Origin: Ectocarpus siliculosus
Lineage: Eukaryota > Sar > Phaeophyceae > Ectocarpales > Ectocarpaceae
DNA length: 31,126 nt
Direction: 5' to 3'
Assembly: GCA_000310025.1 (NCBI GenBank)
Contig: FN648749.1
Coordinates: 1 to 31,126, forward strand
The translations under genes were made by a program, and so were the position numbers. Shown here piece after piece: positions 10,785 through 18,998 of this stretch. Under the pieces are notes generated by a model. That model was not told where the DNA came from, did not search any database, and saw only the letters and a list, made by a program, of their open reading frames with translations. Every line of letters starts with the position of its first letter. The stretch's first letter is position 1.

Positions 10785-11137
10785 TGTTAGTGTACTGCCG
10801 CCCTCAGCGGTCTGTGGTGTTGAGGCTGGGGACTATGTTATCCCAGGAACAGCTGATAAAAAAGGACCATGTATTGTATATATTCGTCTCGCAAGCCCCT
10901 CAGGCAAGCTGGTATTCGACACGCAAGCCCCTCAGGCAAGTGCCGGGAGCACACCGCTGTGTGCTCCCGGGGGGGCCGCACTTGGACCACAACCGCATAC
11001 ATACCCTCCCGCTGTGTGCTCCCGGGGGGGCCGCACTTGGACCACAACCGCATACATACCCTCACACCCATACTTCCCATACGCGTATCCCCCACAGAGG
11101 ATGCACATATCGGACTCATATCCAAGTACCACAAACA
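10785..11137 (-). repeat. 5' LTR of the gag-only element
   Basis: 353 bp; partner of 5704-6010. It contains a ~55-bp tandem duplication (starting at about 10955 and 11010, CGCTGTGTGCTCCCGG...) absent from the other LTR. No clear tRNA-complementary primer site was recognised next to it (10760-10784). Confidence 0.9.
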
Positions 11138-11142
11138 AAATG
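11138..11142. repeat. Target-site duplication AAATG (right)
   Basis: Exact repeat of 5699-5703, directly after the last LTR base. Confidence 0.85.
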
Positions 11143-11219
11143 CCAACCTGAAATTGACACTTGGTGTTGTTTAGTTTGAAAAAACAACAATATATAAATA
11201 TTCTCGTCAAGTGGAAACA

Positions 11220-12780
11220 ACTGGAACACTGCCTCCACTGTTGCTGCAGGCAGACTTGCTCCCACAACCCGCGAGAATCCGACTGCTGTATATCGACCCA
11301 CAAAGACTCCAATCGACACACAAGTACCGGTAGGAGAGTGTGCGTGGACGCTACCGTGACAACACAAGTAACTCGACACTCCCATCACGACTCTCATGTA
11401 CAGTAGTATATACCATGTGGAAGATCCCCGAGGAGAGCCTTTGCGCGGCAACAACTACAGAGAGAGCGGGAGCTCTGCGTGTACCTGGTGGTGGACATGT
11501 GGCAGGCGCACGACACGCGAATGGATGTTTCCATCGCATAGTAATACAGTAGTATGGCTCGTCGTCGCAGGAGGTATCCCATCGAGTCATCGTCGTTGCC
11601 TGCCGTAATAGGCGAACATCGTTCGGCGTTTGGTCCACGCTGCTGTGAAGCAAAAACAGTGATCGAGCTATCTACATATGCATGCACGCAATTTTTTTTT
11701 CTCGTTGCTGCAGGCAACCTTGCTTCCATGAAGAACCCGAGAAGTTCACTGCTGTATCCCGACGTACAAGACTCCCATCGACACACCAGCACGGACAGGC
11801 AGAAAGAGTGGGTGCGTGAGAGATGCCGTCACAACACAGCTAACTCCACATATATATGTACAGTCGGCGTCTGGTCGATGAGAAGGTCGAAGGTGGGCAT
11901 GATGAAGGTCGACCCGTCCTGCGTCGTTCGGTGTAAAATGACAAATTAAATGCGAAATATGGACTCCGTAAAGATCCAGCGGTCTTCGCAGTGGCAAAAA
12001 AAAATGCAACCATGTCGCAAAAAAATTAAAAACGTTGAGCGGGATAATAAATAAAACACCGCATCCCTTTCCCTAACCCTTGTTGCGGGCAGGTTTGCTT
12101 CCACAACCAACCCGGGAACCCAACCCACTCTTGTCTTGTCTTTCGGCCTACAAGACTCCAATCGACGCAAGCACCGTTAGGAGAGTGCGTGGAAGAAACC
12201 GTTACAGCACAACACCATTCTCTTGCGACATTTACGCACAGTATGTAGTACTGCTGTCGTTGTAGCATCAGCATCATGTGGAAGATCTCCGTGGGTTCCG
12301 CCTGCGCGGTACCGACAACATGGCGAGAGCTCTACGTGTACCTGTCGTCGACACATGTGGCAGCCGCACAACGCACGTATTGTAGTATGGTTCGCCGTGG
12401 CAGGAAGTATCCCGTCCAGTTAGTTAGGTCGTTGCGGTAGTACGCGGACGTCGTTCGGCGTCTAGGCCATAACTGCTGTAGCAAAAACACAGCAGTTATC
12501 AAGCTATGCGACCAATTTTTTGCTGTGGTTGCAGGCAGACGTTTTTGGCTCCACAACCCGAGAATCCCACTGCTGTATCTCGACCTACAAGACTCCAATC
12601 AACAAACCAGCACTGGCAGAAGTGCGTGGAAGATGCCGTGACAGAGCAACTAAGCCGACACTCGACGATGCCGTGACAGCACAACGAAGCCGACACTCCT
12701 ACGACTTCTATGTACAGTCGGCGTCCGGTCCATACTGCTGTAGAAATACAAAAATCGAGCCATTTTTCTTTCTTTTTTTC
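11220..12780 (+). repeat. Higher-order tandem repeat, long-short-long-short
   Basis: Four diverged units share a start (TTGCTGCAGGCA.../CTCCACAACCCG/GAATCC), a middle (ACTGCTGTATxxCGACxxACAAGACTCC.ATCGACxxAC) and a part with GTGCGTGGA...GCCGTGACA and ACTCxxCAxxTATGTACAG. They start near 11235, 11703, 12080 and 12528. Units 1 and 3 are long and carry an extra block (CATGTGGAAGATC...GTGTACCTG...CATGTGGCAG...GTAGTATGG...AGCAAAAACA). Units 2 and 4 lack it. The real period is therefore a long-plus-short pair of about 845 bp, repeated twice. No coding sense found. Confidence 0.7.
12469..12499. repeat. Perfect 11-bp inverted repeat (hairpin)
   Basis: ATAACTGCTGT and ACAGCAGTTAT flank a 9-nt spacer (AGCAAAAAC). 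It lies near the end of the third unit of the tandem repeat. Unit 1 has a related but non-palindromic sequence at the matching place. Confidence 0.6.
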
Positions 12781-15700
12781 ATACTAATAACAAGAAATGT
12801 ATCACGTCACGACGACCATCCGGTGAGTATACAGATGACATGATTCGTGCGTGTGCAATAGGAGTGGTCCCGGACGGTGGGACCGAGAACTCACTTGCGC
12901 TTCACGTGCGTCTTCTGCATGACATCATACCAACTACTTCTTTCACGTTATTCACCCTTCATTCCTGCCATCACGTGGACACCATGCTACCACCCGGTCA
13001 AGCTGGAATTCGCGTCACGTCCGTCTCGATAGATTCTTTGTGCCATCTCCGGGCTGTACGAACCTTGCCAAGTGCGCAGCTTATCCATATTATCCTCACA
13101 TGCATACCTTCATCATCCACAATATCTGTATCGGCACGCATCCTTTCTCTTCGCAAACGATCATTCACGTTCTTCATACCTACCGTGACATCTCCTTAAC
13201 TATCTTCGAGTTGTGTCGCCCCCGCCCATTGGAGTTAGGGGAATAATGCAACACATGTACACAAATTACCGCGGGTCTTCTTTACTTTATCCCTATGGGG
13301 GCCGTGATGTTGTTCCTACAGTATATATTTCCGTCTCTCTTAGTTTCTCCTAAACGTATGTTACAATTATTGCTATCGCCAAAATATTTACACAAAAAAG
13401 AGTGAACATATCGACTATTGCCGCCGAATGCAGGATTGATTGTTGATACGCGTGATGGCTGTTGGTTGCATGGGGCGAAGGCTTTGAACACCAACTCTGC
13501 ATGACCCACGAAATGAAATGGTCAAGAGCATCCACCATCGCGAGCCGTGCAGCACACACCAACGTTTTCGCAGACCTACTCGACCTCTATCACCTTATGC
13601 CCCCCTCGCCCGGGGGGGGCGATGCTTTTCACCCTGAGAGACGAAGAGAGGGTTGAATAAGCATGATGAACGTCATAGCGAAACACCGGTTGTAACTGCA
13701 TCGTCCGCTTTGGTGCCGGCCACAACACGGCCAATCCTGTAAGGCCGGGTGCCCTCGATAGGGCCCGTTCAATCTCGTGCCACGGTGCGGCCTTTACATA
13801 GGGGCCTACTGCTGTAATGCTCTGCATCGCGGGTTGTCGTGAAAATTTGGAAATTTCACAGCATGCCACCAGAGCGCATTGACTCTCACCTGGTACAACC
13901 GCTCATCGTTAAACGATATATCAGGTGCACCCCGTCACATTTGCTGTTTCGTCCTCTGATTAACTTCTTTCCAACACCGAATCACTCCTTTGTTTGATAT
14001 CCGACCCAAAGCTCGGCGCTAACGATCAATGGCTAGTCGTAAGCAGGGGTAGTGTTGAGAACATACATACCTGCAAACAAAGATTTCCGGGAGTACGATG
14101 ATGCTGAGTTTGCCGAAGCGGAGGACTGGTTTTGGGTTTATCGTATCGTGTGAAGAATTGTCTGGTCAACCTCAGCGGCAGCAAAAGAGGGCAAAAATCA
14201 CGTGCACATTCTGAAGAATTTGTCCGTCTACACTGACTGCCCGTTCTGGCAGGTGCAGACACACACAGTTCAATAGACTCGCCATGAAACAGCGGCATAT
14301 CCCTACAATAGTTACAACAGCATACAGTAGCGTGTTATTTTGTATAGACTACAAGGTCTCCCTCCCTCAGGTGACGCAACACCACATGCGCATTGCCCGA
14401 AGAGGGACTGTGTGCCTTACAACGCTTGTACTTCCGCACAAAACGTCGCGCATGTTGTTATTCTACATTGGAGCCACTCGAGCGGACAATATTTTGGCAG
14501 CGAAAACTCAGACTTCCATGATGTCTTTGATTGGTGATGGCAGATTTCCGATGAGAACCGAATTTAAAGCCGAAACACCACCATAAATGGGACTGCCTGT
14601 GCCTGGATGCATGCTCTCAGACTTGTCTACACTTGGCCCGCTGCGAATTGTAGTAAACGTAGGTACTGCTGCTGGACAATGCGATGATACGAAGAGTCAC
14701 AGTCATGAATCATCGAATGAATGAATGAACAAATGAAAGTGGAGAAGCAAGAGGCAAATACTTCAAGGCTCAGATCTCATGGATAGGGATGATTTTAAAA
14801 AAATTGAACTATTTTGCCCGGAACTCGAAAAAACATTGGGTGTGTCTAAATCCCCCCCCGTCTGTATCTCCGCCAACAAGGCGCCAATCGAGCAAGGACA
14901 TGCACGGCTGTGTTGCTGTGATGTAGGGCTATCGCGAGACCCACCGAACAGCCGAAACGGTGCAGGTTTTGTACAGCCATCAAGGGGCCTCCAAATGGAA
15001 ATATCGGAACACCCCAGCGCCCCCCCCCCCCCCCCCCCCGGGCCAAGATTGCAGCGCAATATAGGGGGTTTAGGATGCACGCTTGCACACGCAGGGTGCA
15101 CGGCAATTTCGGCGCCGTGTGCAAGCAGAGCGTCGACCTGACGACGTCAGGCGGTCAAATACGGTGGAGTGAACACACAACAATACGTTGGGTACATCGT
15201 TTGGGAGGGTGTTGCAACAGTCGCCCCCCTACTCCCGAACATATGTGTGCCAGTCAATCTACCCCGACCAGCATGCATGCTTGGAGGGAGGATTTTTTGG
15301 ATATAGGACCTATCTCTTGTGGCAACACAATAAATCGGATATCCGTGATGTGTTAATTTGTTTTGATTGTCTCGCCAGCGGTTGGTAACCCAAAATACAA
15401 ACCCAAGGATTGTTACCTGTTGAGGGTCTCACACGACACGCAGGGTTCGAAGTTCGGTGAGCAACATGGAGGGACCCATCCATCCACGGGTTGAAGTATT
15501 TATTTGTTAAACAACGTGTGAGAACAGGATCCAAAAGAGTTGTCCTTGTGTCTTGAGTTGAGAGCACCTCCGAAGAAGTTTGACGCGCTTCTACTGTCGA
15601 GTGTTGACGTGCATTGTGCTGTTATTATCGTTTCAAACCTTTGGTTTCGGCACGACAATACTCATCCGTAGTGTGAACGGCATCGGCAATCATTCAAGTA

Positions 15701-15992
15701 GGCTAAAAAAATTGCAGCCCGCCAAGACAAGCTGGTATCGTAGATCGCCACCGTGACAAGATGATCGATCGTGTTCTCAACCCAGTAACGTCACAAACAC
15801 TTGAAGCACGCACGTTTTCTAACCGTTGATCGAAGGGTAGGGTTAGTATTGTCCGACACAAACCGACCCAATTCAAAAAGGAGAAAACAGATTAGCCGAA
15901 CAGGGGCAACAACTGTTGGTATGGCGGGAGATACAACGGCGTCCCTCTTGACCTACTCCCCCAGCAATACCCATGCCACCCACGCGAAAAAA
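12781..15992. other. Unassigned region, no supported gene
   Basis: Only scattered ORFs of up to about 120 codons, none with a recognised motif. The longest on each strand are 12840-13199 (+), 14763-15101 (-) and 13576-13869 (-). A GAAT microsatellite (about four units) lies near 14713-14730 and a 20-nt C run at 15020-15039. The right end lies downstream of the minus-strand gene ending at 15993 and may hold its 3' UTR; no polyadenylation signal was assigned. Confidence 0.4.
15020..15039. repeat. C20 homopolymer
   Basis: Twenty consecutive C between AGCG and GGGCC. No gene is associated with it. Such runs are unstable, and their length is uncertain in most assemblies. Confidence 0.8.
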
Positions 15993-16508
15993 CTAGACAG
16001 CAACGGCCCAAGAGGCATAAGCTGAAGAGGGTGGCGACGGCGAAGAACGAGTCGAACTGCTAGATCCCGCCCTTGTCCTAGTTTTTTTTTTGCCTGGACC
16101 CAGCCTCGCGGGGCGACCCGTGCCCTCGGTCAACGCTTTCACCGCTTTAACCTCTTCTTCGCTCTACTCATACGATGCTACGAACTCCTTGTGTGGAAGA
16201 ATTTCGGAGCTGTCTGGGCCACCGTGCGCGTGCATCACGTGCACCGGCATGCAGTACTTCCACACGACTACCGTCTGGTTTCGCAAGCGACAAGCTGGGG
16301 ACTCCATGGGCATGTTCGTGCACGGGTTCGTGGCGTAGAACTTTGCTGCCGAGGACAGTCTCAACTGAACGTCGTTGGTCAGCGTTGCCCCTTCCTTCCT
16401 CGGGGCGTAACGGCACTGCGTTGATATCTTCTTTGCCTCGTTTTTGTTGCCCTTTCCGACCAAGGAGACTGGGCACGTGCCGGCAAGTACACAGAAGCCG
16501 CACCGGTC
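15993..16508 (-). pseudogene. Exon 10 of the transposase-like gene (Cys/His-rich C terminus, internal TAG)
   Basis: A provisional acceptor GCGACAG/GAC at 16508 gives DRCGFCVLAGTCPVSLVGKG, then STQCRYA, FYATNPCTNMPM and VVVWKYCMPVHVMHAHGG. This looks like a second zinc-binding block; compared with fungal relatives as I recall them, one expected Cys before SPAC is missing. A TAG at 16164-16166 ends the frame after FVASYE. The same frame continues open for 56 codons (SEEEVKAVKAL, then a basic, Ser-rich tail) to a second TAG at 15993, so the first stop is probably a C-to-T type lesion. Confidence 0.65.
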
Positions 16509-16710
16509 CTGTCGCGTGTCGCGTGTCTCAATCAGTGATCTGGCCAAACACAATCGGTGGAAAAAGGGAAAGTCAGGATCCTGTCATGGCCTTGAGGGGG
16601 AAGAAGGCAAACGAGCGCCTGCGCAGAGAGAGGCACGATACCACCGTATGCCCACAACTACATATTGTTAAGACCCAAAGCAAAAAAAAATACCCCAAGG
16701 GTGACCTACC

Positions 16711-17582
16711 CTCAAAATCCACGGACAAAAGGTCACTCGCCCTCAGGAGAGTTTGCAGCAGGTCATGTTGAACGACGTGTGCCCGCATGTCGGCAACCGT
16801 CACCGTGTCCATCCCGCACAAGAAGCATTTGACAGTAGACATCGCTCCTCGCTTCCTAGTGAGAGCAACGCTGGAACCCTTCGCAGAGGCCCCAACGTTC
16901 TTCATAAGACTAAGTTCATACGGGAATGCAGCCGCCTCGTCCTTGACAATGACGGGTAGGTTGTTCGCTGCGTCAGACCTTTCGTAGTCCACCACGTCGT
17001 TGACCAGCTGCCACAGGTCCTGCAGATACGGCAGGTCGAAGAAGAAGCCGGCCTGTCTCTTGTTCATCGGCGGATTCACAGGGTCTGCATCCGCCGGCAA
17101 CAAAAAGTAGGTCGTGCTTCTGTGGACCTTTTTGCTCGTGCATACGTTGCTACCGCCGCCCCCCTCCCTTCCGTTCCACGCCCGGTCATGTCTTCGCCCA
17201 TTAAACTTCCATCCCAGTCCCATCCCGGCACTACATCGGCAGAATCTCCATCTCCGGGCAGGACCTCGACGAGGTGAATCAGCCTTCCGTGCCCGCGCTG
17301 TGCAACTCTGGTTGTGGCGTCGCGAACCGGGGGGCCGGCGGTAACGAAGATCGCCAGAATCAACGTTCTCGTGTCACCTCTGGCTCGCATGACCTGTGCC
17401 GCAGACACGAAAGGGTCACCTAATTGTAAACGAGACACAGGCGATTTCTCGAGGTCGGGCGCAGGAGAGGCCGTCGCGGTCACAACTGGAGGGTCGGCCA
17501 TTACTCGCCGCAGCCGGTCAGCCGGAAGCTTCCCCCCCCCCTGTGGGCCAAGAATGGCCCTGCATGCGCGCCCTTTCGACAC
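16711..17582 (-). pseudogene. Exon 9 of the transposase-like gene (C2H2 finger; frame break)
   Basis: Acceptor CCCATACAG/GTG at 17582, phase 0. The first frame reads VSKGRACRAILG, KLPADRLRRVMADPPVV, LGDPFVSAAQVMRARGD and GWDWDGSL. The second frame, from about 17165 (a GGGAGGGGGG run in gene sense), reads TTYFLLPADADPVNPP, GFFFDLPYLQDLWQLVND and CFLCGMDTVTVADMRAH. CFLC...H...H (16765-16827) has the classical C-x2-C-x12-H-x3-H spacing of a C2H2 zinc finger. The donor is uncertain: GTAGGT (phase 1) at 16710 or GTGGAT (phase 0) at 16722. Confidence 0.65.
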
Positions 17583-17753
17583 CTGTATGGGTAAAACAAT
17601 AGTGGTCGGGCGGCCAGTGTAGGCCATGAGCAAACAACAAGAAAAAACAGCTCCATTGTCGTTCTGTTTTCCTAGTGATATGAAGAGGATGCCAAGGCCC
17701 TTCACCACACGAAGCGCCTTTTGCGTCTAAAAACAAAATGTAAATGGCAACGA

Positions 17754-17758
17754 CGGCC
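17754..17758. repeat. Target-site duplication, left (CGGCC)
   Basis: CGGCC before the 5' LTR; the right copy is CAGCC (24565-24569), a 4/5 match. The LTR ends were set by the perfect 8-bp inverted repeat TGTTTGGG/CCCAAACA. Confidence 0.55.
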
Positions 17759-17949
17759 TGTTTGGGGTGCTCAGCAGGATACTGATCTACGGGGCCTCCG
17801 GGGGTTACGTGGATGATGTTTGTGTATGATGGACATGATACGTGCGGGGCCCCTCGTGCCTCCGCCGTGCATGCCACTCTCTAATCAACCAAGCTCTTGA
17901 GTCAACCTTCTTTCTCTTTCGGCCTCTGACGGGCTACCGCACCCAAACA
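17759..17949 (+). repeat. 5' LTR of the copia element
   Basis: 191 bp, TGTTTGGGGTGCTCAGC...CTACCGCACCCAAACA, with an 8-bp terminal inverted repeat. It differs from the 3' LTR by two substitutions (CTACGGGGCC versus CTACGAGGCC, and TGATGGAC versus TGATCGAC). It is short for a copia LTR, and no clear TATA box was seen. Confidence 0.92.
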
Positions 17950-18071
17950 CAATATATTGGGCCTGGTGTTGGTAGTGGGTATTGGCGTCTGAGCTGTGTG
18001 AGCCGGGTCAACGGAGCGGTCGACACTTTTCTTCTATATTTCTTCAAGCTGGGATCGCGGCCAACGGGGGC

Positions 18072-18167
18072 GAGGACAGCAGCATTGTGTAGCTGGTGCG
18101 GTGGCCATTGCGGGGACCGGGACAGCAGGTTTTATAGCTGGGACAGCACTTCGAGGCTGGGACAGCA
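18072..18167 (+). repeat. Leader repeats GGGACAGCA
   Basis: GGGACAGCA occurs at about 18119, 18140 and 18159, with a weaker AGGACAGCA at 18072, in the untranslated leader just before the gag ATG. Steps are about 20 bp. Leaders of LTR elements can hold packaging or translation signals; this is only a possibility here. Confidence 0.5.
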
Positions 18168-18188
18168 GGTTTACGGTTTTAGTTAGAT

Positions 18189-18998
18189 ATGTCGGATGGT
18201 GGGGATACAGAGGATATTGCAGCTGTGCGCGCGAGGCTGGATGAGGCGCTGCGAGCTATAGAGGCTGCTAAGGCTGAGACGGCGGAGGTTCGGGCAGCAC
18301 AGCAGCAGTCGGCGGGTGCACCTGCCGGCAGCCCAGGAGGCGACGGTCTAGTTGCTACTGTAGGGGCTCCATCTGCATCGGTGGGGCCGACGGGGCCAGG
18401 TGGGGTGAGTCATGGTGGTGGTACTGGTGTGCCGGGTTTGCCTTTGGGAGGTACCATTGTCAGAACTCCTGTGCCTAGACTCCCATCAAATTGCACCGCC
18501 GACGCTTTTCTTAGTTGGCGGAGACGGTTCCGGGTCTACGCGGACAACCATGATCTCCTGCATACCATCGCCGGCAGTGCTGAGGTTCCCGCTGTGAGTT
18601 GTCAAGACGTCGGATACCTGACTCGCCAGTTCGGCTCAAAGCTTGTTGGTGAGCACAAGAGGATGTGGGGTTTTATCTTGGAGGCAGCGGTGGGGGCCCC
18701 ATTTGAGAACACCCTGTACTCGTGCCATTCCGTGGCCGATGCGTGGAGGATGATGGAGGATTGGTTTTTGCCGAACCACCCAGCCGATTGTCAGCTTCTT
18801 GTCGCCGAGCTTGACAACATCACAATGAAGGATGATGAAGACCCAAAGGTGTTCTTCTCGCGCGATGCACAGCTTGAGACCAAGTTGCGGGCTGTGGGCA
18901 TTGTCAAGAGTGAGCTGGAGGTTGTGCAGATTCTCATCCGTCAACTCCCTGCACGCTATGATGTCGAGAGCGCAGTAGCCTTTCCAAGCGTGATCTAA
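18189..18998 (+). CDS. gag: Gag (N-terminal and capsid) of the copia element
   Basis: 269 codons from ATG to TAA. Residues 5-40 (AAVRARLDEALRAIEAAKAE) form a probable coiled coil. A Gly/Pro/Ala-rich linker follows, then a copia capsid domain with FLSWRRRFRVYADNHDLL, VADAWRMMEDWFLPNHP, AELDNITMKDDEDPKVFFSR and VVQILIRQLPARYDVES. Gag forms the particle around the element RNA. The ORF stops inside the capsid end. The expected continuation (SLSKRDLTRAELQDVV) is in the -1 frame, overlapping by 37 nt (18962-18998). No canonical X-XXY-YYZ slippery site was seen, so a mutation is likelier than programmed frameshifting. Confidence 0.85.
   Translation: MSDGGDTEDIAAVRARLDEALRAIEAAKAETAEVRAAQQQSAGAPAGSPGGDGLVATVGAPSASVGPTGPGGVSHGGGTGVPGLPLGGTIVRTPVPRLPSNCTADAFLSWRRRFRVYADNHDLLHTIAGSAEVPAVSCQDVGYLTRQFGSKLVGEHKRMWGFILEAAVGAPFENTLYSCHSVADAWRMMEDWFLPNHPADCQLLVAELDNITMKDDEDPKVFFSRDAQLETKLRAVGIVKSELEVVQILIRQLPARYDVESAVAFPSVI

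Larger units (their letters stand above)
5704..11137 (-). mobile_element. LTR retrotransposon carrying gag but no pol (TR-GAG-like)
   Basis: A 5434-bp element bounded by two direct LTRs (307 and 353 bp) that start TG and end CA on either strand, flanked by an exact AAATG duplication. Read on the minus strand, the order is 5' LTR (10785-11137), gag start 43 nt inside it, two zinc knuckles (9328-9438), a lone protease start motif (about 8650-8680), Ala/Gly/Ser-coding tandem repeats (about 7400-8640), a T/G-rich noncoding stretch (about 6021-7270), a purine-rich tract and the 3' LTR (5704-6010). No integrase, RT or RNase H motif was found in the internal region. It would therefore need a partner copia element for movement. 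It matches the published concept of terminal-repeat retrotransposons with a GAG domain. The gag is also broken, so this copy is probably inert. Confidence 0.85.

Noticed and set aside
15831-15847. Telomere-like GGGTAGGGTTAG
   Set aside because: Only about two imperfect units in complex sequence; not a telomere or an interstitial array.
17076-17708. Minus-strand ORF from 17708 as an uninterrupted exon
   Set aside because: The part before 17582 lies within intron 8: the CATACAG acceptor at 17582 gives the family-like join, whereas the upstream part does not resemble relatives.
18962-18998. Programmed -1 frameshift signal
   Set aside because: No X-XXY-YYZ heptamer in the right frame was found in the overlap; kept only as an open question.
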